This document shows positions 38,627 to 48,417 of a DNA stretch of 64,000 bases, piece by piece. The DNA comes from Pectobacterium brasiliense (GTDB taxonomy: Bacteria > Pseudomonadota > Gammaproteobacteria > Enterobacterales > Enterobacteriaceae), in assembly GCF_016950255.1 (NCBI RefSeq), contig NZ_JACGFN010000002.1, positions 434,001 to 498,000 on the forward strand. Reading direction: 5' to 3'. Made by a program: the position numbers and the translations under genes. The first letter of the stretch is position 1; each line of letters starts with the position of its first letter. The notes under the pieces were generated by a model that ran no database searches, was not told the origin of the DNA, and saw nothing but the letters and a program-made list of their open reading frames with translations.

Positions 38627-41600
38627 CGCCCGCTTTCACTTCATTGCCGACCTGACCGGTGACGGCAATCGTCTGGCCGGACTCGGTCGCATTAATCACG
38701 TTATCGCTGGTGACATCATCAATTGAAATTGAGGCAACTGGTGCAACGGTATCCACGCCGTAAGCGTGACTGGTATTGGCAGTGGTGACATTACCGGCGG
38801 TATCGCGGGTGGTGACGGTCGCACTCACATCACCGTTCGCAGCCAGCACAGAACCGGGAACATTCACGCTCCAGGTTTTACCATCGGTATTCACCGTCGT
38901 CTGGTAGGTCTCGTTACCGACTTTGACTGTAACCACATCGCCCGCTTTGACCTCATTACCCACCTGACCGGTCACGGCAATGATCTGGCCGGACTCGGTC
39001 GCGTTAATCACGTTATCCGACGTGATATTGTCGATAGATATCGATGCAATTGGCGCCACCGTATCCACACCATAAGCGTGGCTGGTATTCGCGGTGGTGA
39101 CATTGCCTGCAGTATCGCGTGTCGTAACCGTCGCAGAGACATCACCGTTAGCAGCAAGCACCGCTCCCGGAACATTGACGCTCCAGGTTTTGCCATCGGT
39201 ATTCACCGTCGTCTGGTAAGTCTCGGTACCGACTTTAACCGTAACGGCGTCACCCGCTTTGACTTCATTACCGACCTGACCGGTGACTACAATCGTCTGG
39301 CCGGACTCGGTCGCATTGATGACGTTATCGCTGGTGACATCATCAATTGAAATTGAGGCAACTGGTGCCACGGTATCGACACCGTAAGCGTGACTGGTGT
39401 TCGCAGTGGTGACATTGCCTGCCGTATCGCGCGTAGTGACTGTCGCACTCACATCACCATTGGCTGCCAGCACGGAACCGGGAACATTGACGCTCCAGGT
39501 CTTGCCATCGCTATTGACGGTGGTCTGGTAGGTTTCGGTGCCGACTTTAACCGTGATCGCATCACCGGCTTTCACTTCATTGCCGACCTGACCGGTCACA
39601 GCAATGGTCTGACCCGATTCGCTGGCATTGATCACGTTATCCGACGTGACATTGTCGATAGCAATCGATGCGGTTGGCGCAACCGTATCCACACCGTAAG
39701 TGTGACTGGTATGCGCAGTCGTGACGTTACCTGCGGTATCCCGCGTGGTAACCGTCGCCGAGATATCACCATTAGCAGCCAGTACAGCACCCGGAACGTT
39801 CACGCTCCAGGTTTTACCATCACTATTCACCGTGGTCTGGTAGGTTTCGGTGCCGACGGTAACGGTGATCGCATCGCCCACTTTGACTTCATTACCGACC
39901 TGACCGGTGACGGCAATCGTCTGGCCGGACTCGGTAGCGTTAATCACGTTATCGCTGGTGACATCATCAATTGAGATTGAAGCGACAGGTGCAACGGTGT
40001 CCACACCGTAAGCGTGGCTGGTATTCGCAGTCGTCACGTTACCTGCGGTATCGCGGGTGGTGACCGAAGCTGAGACATCACCGTTAGCAGCAAGCACCGA
40101 TCCCGGCACATTCACGCTCCAGGTCTTGCCATCGGTATTCACCGTCGTCTGGTACGTTTCCGTGCCGACGGTAACGGTAATCGCATCGCCCGCTTTGACT
40201 TCATTACCGACCTGACCGGTGACTGCAATCGTCTGGCCCGATTCGGTCACATTGATCACGTTATCGGACGTGACGTTATCAATAGAGATCGACGCCACGG
40301 GAGCAACCGTATCCACACCATAGGCGTGGCTAGTATTGGCGGTGGTGACGTTGCCCGCAGCATCTCGAGTAGTAACGGACGCACTCACATCACTGTTCGC
40401 AGCCAGCACAGAACCGGGAACATTCACGCTCCAGGTCTTGCCATCGGAATTCACCGTGGTCTGGTACGTCTCGGTACCGACTTTGACGGTAACCACATCG
40501 CCCGCTTTCACGTCGTTATCGACTTTCCCCGTCACAGCTATCGTCTGGCCGGACTCGGCCGCGTTGATGACGTTATCTGACGTGACATTGTCGATAGCGA
40601 TCGACGCCACAGGTGCAATCGTATCCACACCATAGGCGTGGCTAGTATTGGCGGTGGTGACGTTGCCCGCGGCATCTCGAGTAGTAACGGACGCACTCAC
40701 ATCACCATTAGCAGCCAGTACAGCACCGGGAACATTCACGCTCCACGTCTTGCCGTCCGCATTCACCGTGGTCTGGTACGTCTCGGTACCCACTTGAACC
40801 GTAACGGCGTCACCCGCTTTGACTTCATTATCGACTTTACCAGTGACCGCTATGGTTTGACCGGACTCGGTCGCATTGATCACGTTATCGGACGTGACGT
40901 TATCAATAGAGATCGACGCAACTGGCGCAACCGTATCGACGCCATAAGCATGACTGGTGTTGGCGGTGGTAGCGTTGCCTGCCGTATCGCGCGTGGTGAC
41001 CGAAGCTGAGACATCACCATTAGCAGCCAGTACAGCACCGGGAACATTGACGCTCCAGGTCTTGCCGTCGGTATTGACGGTGGTCTGGTACGTTTCCGTG
41101 CCGACTTTGACGGTAACCGCATCCCCGGCTTTGACGTCGTTATCGACTTTACCGGTCACAGCAATCGTCTGACCGGACTCGCTGGCATTAATCACGTTAT
41201 CGCTGGTGACATCATTAATTGAAATTGAAGCAACAGGCGCCACCGTATCCACACCGTAAGCGTGGCTGGTATTCGCCGTGGTCACGTTACCTGCGGTGTC
41301 ACGGGTGGTGACCGAAGCGGAGACATCACCGTTAGCAGCAAGTACCGATCCTGGAACATTGACGCTCCAGGTCTTGCCGTCGGTATTGACGGTCGTCTGA
41401 TAGGTTTCGGTACCGACTTTGACGGTAACCACATCGCCTGCTTTGACTTCATTGCCCACCTGACCAGTGACGGCAATCGTCTGGCCGGATTCGCTGGCAT
41501 TAATCACGTTATCGGACGTGACGTTATCAATAGCGATCGACGCCACAGGTGCGACGGTATCAACACCATAGGTGTGACTGGTATTGGCGGTGGTGACGTT

Positions 41601-42188
41601 GCCCGCGGCATCTCGGGTAGTAACGGACGCACTCACATCACCGTTTGCTGCCAGCACAGCGCCCGGCACGTTCACGCTCCAGGTTTTGCCGTCGGAATTC
41701 ACCGTCGTCTGGTAGGTCTCGGTGCCAACGGTAACGGTAATCGCGTCGCCGGCTTTGACGTCGTTATCGACTTTACCCGTCACGGCAATGGTCTCGCCGG
41801 ATTCGGTAGCATTGATCACGTTATCCGACGTGATGTTATCAATTGAAATTGAAGCCACTGGCGCAACCGTATCCACGCCGTAAGCGTGGCTGGTGTTGGC
41901 GGTGGTAGCGTTGCCTGCCGTATCACGCGTGGTGACCGAAGCGGAGACATCGCCGTTAGCAGCAAGCACCGATCCCGGAACATTCACGCTCCAGGTCTTG
42001 CCGTCAGTATTCACCGTGGTCTGATAGGTTTCCGTGCCAACGGTAACGGTGATCGCATCGCCCGCTTTCACTTCATTGCCGACCTGACCGGTGACCGCAA
42101 TCGTCTGGCCTGACTCACTGGCGTTGATGACGTTATCTGACGTGACATTATCAATAGAGATTGAGGCAACAGGAGGCAAAGTATCGAC
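32516..42188 (-). repeat. Tandem array of 31 repeats, 312 bp / 104 residues each
   Basis: The distance from the first VDT codon (42188) to the VDT that follows the last repeat (32515) is 9,673 bases, which is 31 x 312 plus one. Each unit reads VDTVAPVASISIDNV at its start, with the later landmarks ESGQTIAVTG, GTETYQTTVN, DGKTWSVNVPG and VTTRDTAGN. It is a bacterial Ig-like extender domain. Units differ by scattered, recurrent substitutions (NEVKAGD or NDVKAGD; PGSV or PGAV), the pattern left by recombination among copies. The single extra base is the frameshift near 38465. Confidence 0.97.
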
Positions 42189-42977
42189 CGTTATCGCTTC
42201 ACTTCCCCCCGTACCAGGAATGCCCGCAGTATCGGTGTAACTGCCGTCAGGAATACTGACGCGGACTTCTCCCTCAAAATTGGCGGCTGGCGTCAACGTC
42301 GCCGTCCAGCGAGTCGGATCGTTAGGATCCTGCACCAGATTCGTTACTGCACCGTTTGTGACGGTGATATCACTGAGGTCAAAACCAACGATCGGTTTTG
42401 TGAAGACGAAATTTACTGTGCCATCGCTGTTTATAACAAGGGTGACAGAAGGCGGGGTGGTATCGGTGGTATCCGTTGCCGCAGCCAGCAACGTAGATGA
42501 ATCTGCACCATCCAGAACGGACGAGGCTCGGTCAGTAAACGATGAACCAGCGGTATCATAACCAATCGGGGTCGTCACGACCTCGGCCGTCAAATTCAGA
42601 ACTACCGTTGAATTGAAATGCCCACCGCCGCCGTCACCGGCTTCTCCGGTGTCATCATTACCCGCGGCAGTCGCTTCTAATACTTGCGTTGGGTCGGCGC
42701 CCTGAGCGATAGCATCTTGTATAGCCGCGACATCATCGGCGACATCCGCATTGGACTGAGAGGATGCATTGCTAACATCGCTCCAGCGGCTATCACGCCC
42801 CAAATCCAATGTTTTGCCATCCGGTAATGTGATTGAAACCGCGCCGTTAGCGCCAGTTACCACTTCTTCACCGCTGTAAACCCGATCGCCAGCAACCAGC
42901 AATCTCTGGCTTCCATCAAGCGCGACGATAAAAACTTGTCCAATAACGAATTTAATGACGCCAATCACACTATTCAA
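38406..42977 (-). CDS. lapA: Giant LapA-like RTX adhesin, N-terminal fragment before a frameshift
   Basis: The first 1,504 codons are genuine adhesin sequence; 19 out-of-frame residues follow before a stop. Residues 1-125 form the LapA-type retention module that lodges in the outer-membrane exporter. TAAG at residues 103-106 (42660-42671) is the expected LapG cleavage motif. An Ig-like unit (about 150-263) precedes the 104-residue repeats. The start is TTG at 42977 with AAGGAG eight bases upstream, matching the known MNSVIGVIK-type start of these adhesins. As read, this fragment would lack the RTX region and secretion signal and could not be exported. From memory, it corresponds to the P. atrosepticum multi-repeat adhesin (ECA3266). 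Confidence 0.9.
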   Translation of the reverse strand: MNSVIGVIKFVIGQVFIVALDGSQRLLVAGDRVYSGEEVVTGANGAVSITLPDGKTLDLGRDSRWSDVSNASSQSNADVADDVAAIQDAIAQGADPTQVLEATAAGNDDTGEAGDGGGGHFNSTVVLNLTAEVVTTPIGYDTAGSSFTDRASSVLDGADSSTLLAAATDTTDTTPPSVTLVINSDGTVNFVFTKPIVGFDLSDITVTNGAVTNLVQDPNDPTRWTATLTPAANFEGEVRVSIPDGSYTDTAGIPGTGGSEAITVDTLPPVASISIDNVTSDNVINASESGQTIAVTGQVGNEVKAGDAITVTVGTETYQTTVNTDGKTWSVNVPGSVLAANGDVSASVTTRDTAGNATTANTSHAYGVDTVAPVASISIDNITSDNVINATESGETIAVTGKVDNDVKAGDAITVTVGTETYQTTVNSDGKTWSVNVPGAVLAANGDVSASVTTRDAAGNVTTANTSHTYGVDTVAPVASIAIDNVTSDNVINASESGQTIAVTGQVGNEVKAGDVVTVKVGTETYQTTVNTDGKTWSVNVPGSVLAANGDVSASVTTRDTAGNVTTANTSHAYGVDTVAPVASISINDVTSDNVINASESGQTIAVTGKVDNDVKAGDAVTVKVGTETYQTTVNTDGKTWSVNVPGAVLAANGDVSASVTTRDTAGNATTANTSHAYGVDTVAPVASISIDNVTSDNVINATESGQTIAVTGKVDNEVKAGDAVTVQVGTETYQTTVNADGKTWSVNVPGAVLAANGDVSASVTTRDAAGNVTTANTSHAYGVDTIAPVASIAIDNVTSDNVINAAESGQTIAVTGKVDNDVKAGDVVTVKVGTETYQTTVNSDGKTWSVNVPGSVLAANSDVSASVTTRDAAGNVTTANTSHAYGVDTVAPVASISIDNVTSDNVINVTESGQTIAVTGQVGNEVKAGDAITVTVGTETYQTTVNTDGKTWSVNVPGSVLAANGDVSASVTTRDTAGNVTTANTSHAYGVDTVAPVASISIDDVTSDNVINATESGQTIAVTGQVGNEVKVGDAITVTVGTETYQTTVNSDGKTWSVNVPGAVLAANGDISATVTTRDTAGNVTTAHTSHTYGVDTVAPTASIAIDNVTSDNVINASESGQTIAVTGQVGNEVKAGDAITVKVGTETYQTTVNSDGKTWSVNVPGSVLAANGDVSATVTTRDTAGNVTTANTSHAYGVDTVAPVASISIDDVTSDNVINATESGQTIVVTGQVGNEVKAGDAVTVKVGTETYQTTVNTDGKTWSVNVPGAVLAANGDVSATVTTRDTAGNVTTANTSHAYGVDTVAPIASISIDNITSDNVINATESGQIIAVTGQVGNEVKAGDVVTVKVGNETYQTTVNTDGKTWSVNVPGSVLAANGDVSATVTTRDTAGNVTTANTSHAYGVDTVAPVASISIDDVTSDNVINATESGQTIAVTGQVGNEVKAGDAITVKVGTETYQTTVNTDGKTWSVNVPERVLAANGDISATVTTRDTAGNATTAQYQSRLRCGYGCASCVDLY

Positions 42978-43359
42978 AATGCTTTCTCCTTGATATCTAT
43001 AATTATTTTTATAATATGGCGATATTGCGGCTATAGATTTTTGCTATCATCCTGATAAGGTTGATTTGCTGTGTGTCGTCCTGACATTTTATGAAAAAAA
43101 GCGTTACGATAGTGCTGTCGTTATGCGTCAAACGCTTGACTCAATGACCGATATAATAAAAAATTCGGAATATTCTTTCCAGAACTTTACTCATTTAGAG
43201 TAAGTCTTATTTTTTCTTGTGCAGGACGTTTCAGGGAAAGTAATTAACATATTGATATAAATGGAATAAAAGCAAATCAATTCGTTAAGCGTTTATATAA
43301 CACTCAAACACTTTAATAGGAATAATCACAAATAAAGTTTTTGTGAAGGAAAACTGCTG
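42978..43359. promoter_or_regulatory. Divergent control region of the adhesin and its exporter
   Basis: This 382-bp AT-rich gap must hold the promoters for the adhesin gene (minus) and the exporter operon (plus). A 14-bp palindrome, GTCAA-ACGC-TTGAC (43127-43140), looks like an operator. A TTACTC-ATTTA-GAGTAA inverted repeat (43187-43203) is followed by a T-rich run on the plus strand. No gene is seen, and I could not place a convincing -35/-10 pair for either direction. Confidence 0.45.
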
Positions 43360-44712
43360 ATGATGCGTAGATATTATTTTGCTTTATTGCCTTTTATTAC
43401 CCTTTTTTCCACAGCAACGCATGCCGAGACGATTCAGGAAGCAATAAAAAGCACGCTCTATACACATCCTGAAGTAAGCGCCGCGATTAATAGCCGTTTT
43501 TCTGCCGAACATGATTTACGTGCGGCCAAAGGCGGATATCTCCCCTCCATCACGCTAAGTGCCGGCGTCGGACGCGAAGAGACCGATAGCCCCTCAACAC
43601 GCGCCAGCACCAATAAGCGCGTTGAGCTCAGTCGTCAGGAATCCAGTATCAATTTAAGCCAAACGGTATTTGATGGTTTCGCCACCTCCAGCGAAGTGGG
43701 CAGACAACGCGCCACGGTCAATTCACGCGCCTATAAAGTATTAAATACCAGTGAGGCAACGGCGTTAGATACCGTTCAGGTCTATCTCAGTGTGCTGCAA
43801 CGTCAGGAATTTGTCCGTCTGGCGGAAGCCAATCTTGCAAGCCATGAGCGCATTTACGATCAAATTAGGCTGCGCAGCGAACAAGGCGTTGGGCGACTGG
43901 CCGATCTGGATCAGGCCGAAGCACGTCTTGCGCAGGCCCGTAACAACGCGCTGACAGAACAAACCAATCTGGATGATGCCAAAATCAACTACATGAGCAT
44001 TGTGGGTAAGGTACCAGAGAATTTGGTGATGCCCGATGCTTCTGCGATAAAAATCCCCGCTTCGCTGGATGAAGCACTACGCATCATGCTAGCTAACAGC
44101 CCGGCGCTGAAATCCGCAGAGTCAGATATTGAAGCCACTCAGCAGCAGTATGAGACGTCAAAATCAACATTTTACCCGCGCCTCAACGTTGAACTCTCTC
44201 GCACGATGGATAACAACGTTGACGGAACGCGCGGTCAAAATAATGAATGGCAGGCGATGCTGCGGATGCGCTACAACCTGTATGAAGGCGGTAGCAGCAA
44301 AGCCAACATGGAATCAAAAGCCTATCAGGTAAAAGAAGCACAGGATGTCCGAAATAATGCCCTGCGCCTGCTAAGCGAAGAACTCAAGTTAGCCTGGTCT
44401 GCGTTAAATAACTCGCGCCAACAACTGCCGATTGCCGCCGAATACGCCGACCGCAGTATGAAAGTGCGTACCGCCTATCAGAAGCAATTTGGCCTGGGAG
44501 AAAGGACGTTGCTGGACCTGCTGGATAGCGAGAACGAGCTATTCACCGCACAGCGCCGTCTGGTCGAGGTTCGTTTCACCTCTCTCTATACCGAATACCG
44601 GATTGCATCCCGCATGGGAGAGCTATTAAACCGTTTAGCGATCCCAGCGCCTGATGCGGGTACCAGCTTGACAAACGTCACCACCCAAGCAGAGTTGCCG
44701 AGCCTTAATTAA
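43360..44712 (+). CDS. lapE: TolC-family outer-membrane exporter LapE
   Basis: Outer-membrane channel of the adhesin's type I secretion system, 450 residues. A signal peptide (about residues 1-22, cleaved near THA-ET) precedes two outer-membrane-efflux repeats typical of TolC-like trimers, with long helical stretches and the NLSQTVFDGFAT and MRYNLYEGGSS segments that form strand-turn regions. In Lap systems this protein also holds the adhesin by its retention module, so it anchors the adhesin on the cell surface as well as exporting it. It is the first gene of the lapE-lapB-lapC operon, with AAGGA upstream of the ATG. Confidence 0.93.
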   Translation: MMRRYYFALLPFITLFSTATHAETIQEAIKSTLYTHPEVSAAINSRFSAEHDLRAAKGGYLPSITLSAGVGREETDSPSTRASTNKRVELSRQESSINLSQTVFDGFATSSEVGRQRATVNSRAYKVLNTSEATALDTVQVYLSVLQRQEFVRLAEANLASHERIYDQIRLRSEQGVGRLADLDQAEARLAQARNNALTEQTNLDDAKINYMSIVGKVPENLVMPDASAIKIPASLDEALRIMLANSPALKSAESDIEATQQQYETSKSTFYPRLNVELSRTMDNNVDGTRGQNNEWQAMLRMRYNLYEGGSSKANMESKAYQVKEAQDVRNNALRLLSEELKLAWSALNNSRQQLPIAAEYADRSMKVRTAYQKQFGLGERTLLDLLDSENELFTAQRRLVEVRFTSLYTEYRIASRMGELLNRLAIPAPDAGTSLTNVTTQAELPSLN

Positions 44713-44790
44713 TATATTTCATTGGTCAGACGGCGATAAATTATGGTTTATATGCGGGGAATTACGTTGCGTAAGGGAACGTTTAGTTAA

Positions 44791-47025
44791 ATGAAGTTGC
44801 ATTCAGTACAAGAGACGGATGGTTCTGATAAATCAGCTACCGAGGAGTCCATCGTCCAAGAGCCTGTTGTTCATGAATCGACTACTGTTCATGAACATAG
44901 TGACCCTCGCAGCCGTCATGACGATCCTTTATTGGATAGCTTGCTGATCCTCTGCACCTTGCAGGGGAAATCCGTCAGTCGTACGACACTCACCGCGGGG
45001 CTCCCTTTAGCCAACCAGCGGTTATCGGTAAAATTGCTCCCGAGAGCCGCTGCACGCGCGGGGTTACAAGGGCGCATTCTCAAACGTTCTCTGAATAAAA
45101 TTTCCGACATGTCGCTCCCCGCGATGTTGCTGTTACGGGAAGGACGTGCAGCGATTCTGTTAGGCTGGAACGCTGACGGCAGCGCACGTCTGATGCCCAG
45201 TGAAACAGAAGGCGGAGAAATTTCCGTTGAGCACAATACGCTGCAACAGAATTACCTCGGTCTGGTGATGTTTGCCCAACCTCGTCATCAGTTCGATCTG
45301 CAAAATCCGTCACTGATCCCCCGAACCAAATCCTGGTTCAAAGATACGCTTAAACTTTCACGCTCACTCTATCTCGATGCCGTCCTCGCCAGTTTGCTGG
45401 TGAACATTATCGCGCTTGCCACGCCGCTGTTCGTGATGAATGTCTACGACCGCGTTGTGCCCAATCAGGCAACGGCGACATTATGGGTGTTGGCTATCGG
45501 CGTTACCGGCGCGTTTGTTTTCGATTTGATACTCAAAACGCTACGCGGCATTTGCCTCGATATGGCGGGCAAAAAAACCGACCTGATTATTTCCGCCACG
45601 TTATTTGAGCGCATTACCGGTATGTCGATGAAGGCTCGACCTCCGCGGGTCGGTAGCTTTGCGCAGAATATTCATGAGTTTCAATCACTCAGAGATTTCC
45701 TTTCGTCACTGACGCTAACGACACTGATCGATTTTCCTTTTACGCTGCTTCTGTTGCTGGTTATCGGCATCATCGGCGGCCCGCTGGTCTGGGTTTCCAT
45801 ACTCGCCTACCCTATCGCCCTGCTGGCAAGCTGGGCGATGCAAAAGCCGCTGTCCGCCACCATTGAAAAAACGATGCACCTTGCCAGTGAACGGCAGGCT
45901 ACGCTGATCGAAACCTTGAGCTGTCTGGACGCGATCAAAGTCAATAATGCGGAAAGTGAACGGCAGCACCAGTGGGAACAGACCATTGGCAGCCTGAGCA
46001 AGCTGGAAATGCGGGCCAAGGCACTGTCTTCACTGGCGGTAAACCTGACACAGTGGTTCCAACAATTTGCCGGCGTTGCCATGATTGTCGTCGGCGTCTA
46101 TATGCTGATTAACGGCAAACTCAGTATGGGTGGGCTGATTGCCTGTTACATGCTGAACGGCAGAGCGCTCATGCCGTTGGGCCAGCTGTCTGGGCTGGTC
46201 AGCCGTTACCAGCAGGCGCGTTTGACGATGCAAACCACCGAACAGATGATGCAGTTGCCGCAAGAGCGTAGTGATAACGAACGCCCACTAAAGCGCGAGA
46301 GCATCCGGGGCGGTATCGAATTTCGCGATGTGACGTTTAATTATCCAGAACAAAAAACCAGTTCGCTGCAAGGCATTAGCCTGACCATCGCGCCCGGCGA
46401 GAAAGTGGGCGTCATTGGCCGCAGCGGCTCAGGCAAAAGCTCGCTGCAAAAACTGATCGTAAACCTCTATCAGCCTAATACCGGTAATATTCTGATCGAC
46501 GGCGTCGATGCCCGTCAGTTGGATGTCAGCGATTTACGCCACAACATCGGCTATGTTCCTCAGGATATTCAGCTATTTAGCGGTTCGCTGCGCAATAACC
46601 TGATTAGCGGCGCACGCTATGTCGAAGACGAAGCCATGTTGCGAGCCGCCGAAATTTCAGGGGTGAACGAGTTTGCTCGCCTCCACCCGGATGGCTATAA
46701 CCTTCAGGTTGGTGAACGCGGCCAACAGCTTTCCGGCGGGCAGCGTCAGGCTGTCGCGATAGCCAGAGCGCTGCTGCTCGATCCGCCGATTCTGGTGCTG
46801 GATGAACCCACCAGCTCGATGGATAACACCAGCGAAGATCGGTTAAAACAAGCGCTGGCCCCCGTGATTGCAGAAAAAACGCTCTTACTGGTCACTCATC
46901 GGGTTTCCATGCTGGCACTGGTCGATCGTTTAGTGATTGTCGACAGAGGTAAAATTATTGCTGATGGGCCGAAAGCAATCGTGATGGATGCGTTGAAGAA
47001 GGGGCAGATCAATGCGTCTCGGTAA
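44791..47025 (+). CDS. lapB: Type I secretion ABC transporter LapB
   Basis: Inner-membrane ATPase/permease of 744 residues. The N-terminal region (about 45-180) is a C39-peptidase-like domain without the catalytic cysteine, as in RTX exporters that do not cleave their substrate. Membrane segments follow (about 195-475). The nucleotide-binding domain has Walker A GRSGSGKSS, signature LSGGQRQAVAIARALLLDPP, Walker B ILVLDEPTSSMD and the H-loop His. The first 45 residues are a charged, low-complexity extension. It overlaps lapC by 14 bp. Confidence 0.96.
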   Translation: MKLHSVQETDGSDKSATEESIVQEPVVHESTTVHEHSDPRSRHDDPLLDSLLILCTLQGKSVSRTTLTAGLPLANQRLSVKLLPRAAARAGLQGRILKRSLNKISDMSLPAMLLLREGRAAILLGWNADGSARLMPSETEGGEISVEHNTLQQNYLGLVMFAQPRHQFDLQNPSLIPRTKSWFKDTLKLSRSLYLDAVLASLLVNIIALATPLFVMNVYDRVVPNQATATLWVLAIGVTGAFVFDLILKTLRGICLDMAGKKTDLIISATLFERITGMSMKARPPRVGSFAQNIHEFQSLRDFLSSLTLTTLIDFPFTLLLLLVIGIIGGPLVWVSILAYPIALLASWAMQKPLSATIEKTMHLASERQATLIETLSCLDAIKVNNAESERQHQWEQTIGSLSKLEMRAKALSSLAVNLTQWFQQFAGVAMIVVGVYMLINGKLSMGGLIACYMLNGRALMPLGQLSGLVSRYQQARLTMQTTEQMMQLPQERSDNERPLKRESIRGGIEFRDVTFNYPEQKTSSLQGISLTIAPGEKVGVIGRSGSGKSSLQKLIVNLYQPNTGNILIDGVDARQLDVSDLRHNIGYVPQDIQLFSGSLRNNLISGARYVEDEAMLRAAEISGVNEFARLHPDGYNLQVGERGQQLSGGQRQAVAIARALLLDPPILVLDEPTSSMDNTSEDRLKQALAPVIAEKTLLLVTHRVSMLALVDRLVIVDRGKIIADGPKAIVMDALKKGQINASR

Positions 47026-48373
47026 ATATATCAAACGAATCAAACGGTATTTTGTCGGCGGAGATGAAGAGAGCCTGCAAACGATGCCAGAAGTGAGCCG
47101 GGCAATGGCCGAAGATTCGCCACGTTCTATTCGCTTCACGCTGTGGGCTATCGGTGCTTTTTTCCTGTTTTTCATCCTGTGGGCAGGGCTCGCGAATATC
47201 GATGAAGTCACTCGCGGCGATGGTAAAGCCATCCCATCTTCCCGGCTGCAAAAAATCCAAAACCTGGAAGGCGGCATTATCACGGAAGTGTTCATTCGTG
47301 AGGGACAGGTCGTCAATGCTGGCGATCCTTTGCTGCGCCTTGATGATACTCGCTTTGCCTCTAACGTCGGTGAAACCGAAGCCGACCGGCTTGCGCTGCT
47401 GTCGCGAATTGAACGCCTGAACGCCGAAATCAACGGCCAAGAACTGGTGCTTTCAGAAGAAATCACGACGCAAGCGCCTAAAATCGCGGCAGGAGAAAAA
47501 GAGCTTTATAACAGCCGCCGCCAACAGCTGCATAATGAAATATCCGGTCTGGAAGAACAGTTGATCCAGCGCCAGCAGGAACTGCGGGATTTCTCAGCCA
47601 AGGAGATTCAGTTCCGCAACAGTCTTGGCCTGCTCCAGCAAGAAATTAAAATGTCAGAACCGCTGATCGCAGAAGGCGCGATTTCTAAAGTGGAAGTTTT
47701 ACGCCTGCGCCGTGCTGAAGTTGAAACTCGTGGTCAGCTTGATTCCATCAAGCTCTCCATTCCGCGGGCGGAGTCTGCAATTAAAGAGAGTGAGAATAAA
47801 ATAGAGGAAACGCGCAGCCGCTATAAAAGCGAGGCGTTATCTCAGCTTAGTGAAGCACAGACCAGCCTGAACAAAATTGAAGCCACAGGTAAAGCGCTCG
47901 AAGATCGGGTAAACCGAACGCTGGTCGTCTCCCCGGTTCGCGGTATCGTGCAGCAGGTTCTGGTGAATACCATCGGGGGAGTGATTCAACCGGGTAGCGA
48001 TCTGGTAGAAATTGTTCCGCTAGATGACAAACTGTTGGTCGAGGCTAAAATTCGCCCTCAGGATATTGCCTTTTTACACCCCGGTCAGGATGCCATAATA
48101 AAATTGACAGCTTATGACAACACCATCTATGGCGGTTTAAAAGGTCAGTTGGAACAAATTAGCCCAGACACGGTAACCGATAAAGAAGGGAACAGTTTTT
48201 ATATTATCCGACTGCGGACTGATAAGAATTATTTAGGTACAGCCGATAAACCGCTTCTTATCATTCCTGGTATGGTGGCCTCTGTTGATATAATAACGGG
48301 AAAGAAAACGATTCTCAGTTATTTATTAAAGCCAATTATTCGCGCAAAAGCAGAAGCACTACGAGAAAGATAA
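47012..48373 (+). CDS. lapC: Membrane fusion protein LapC (HlyD family)
   Basis: Periplasmic adaptor of 453 residues joining the ABC transporter to the TolC-like channel. A short cytoplasmic N-terminus and one membrane segment (about 45-65) are followed by the barrel/lipoyl half (QNLEGGIITEVFIREGQ), a long coiled coil (about 150-300), the second lipoyl half (VSPVRGIVQQVLV) and a C-terminal barrel region. The ATG lies within the end of lapB, so the two are translationally coupled. A terminator follows directly. Confidence 0.96.
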   Translation: MRLGKYIKRIKRYFVGGDEESLQTMPEVSRAMAEDSPRSIRFTLWAIGAFFLFFILWAGLANIDEVTRGDGKAIPSSRLQKIQNLEGGIITEVFIREGQVVNAGDPLLRLDDTRFASNVGETEADRLALLSRIERLNAEINGQELVLSEEITTQAPKIAAGEKELYNSRRQQLHNEISGLEEQLIQRQQELRDFSAKEIQFRNSLGLLQQEIKMSEPLIAEGAISKVEVLRLRRAEVETRGQLDSIKLSIPRAESAIKESENKIEETRSRYKSEALSQLSEAQTSLNKIEATGKALEDRVNRTLVVSPVRGIVQQVLVNTIGGVIQPGSDLVEIVPLDDKLLVEAKIRPQDIAFLHPGQDAIIKLTAYDNTIYGGLKGQLEQISPDTVTDKEGNSFYIIRLRTDKNYLGTADKPLLIIPGMVASVDIITGKKTILSYLLKPIIRAKAEALRER

Positions 48374-48376
48374 TAA

Positions 48377-48404
48377 AAAGGCGTCCCATAAAAAGAACGC
48401 CTTT
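48377..48404. terminator. Terminator between lapC and the diguanylate cyclase gene
   Basis: AAAGGCGT/ACGCCTTT arms with T-rich flanks, placed between two convergent genes and able to serve both directions. Confidence 0.7.
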
Positions 48405-48417
48405 GCTATTTTATTCA

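Noticed and set aside
32837..42113. Many open frames of 60-300 codons on the plus strand opposite the adhesin gene
   Set aside because: They recur with the 312-bp period of the repeat and are antisense shadows of it, with low-complexity translations and no ribosome binding sites.
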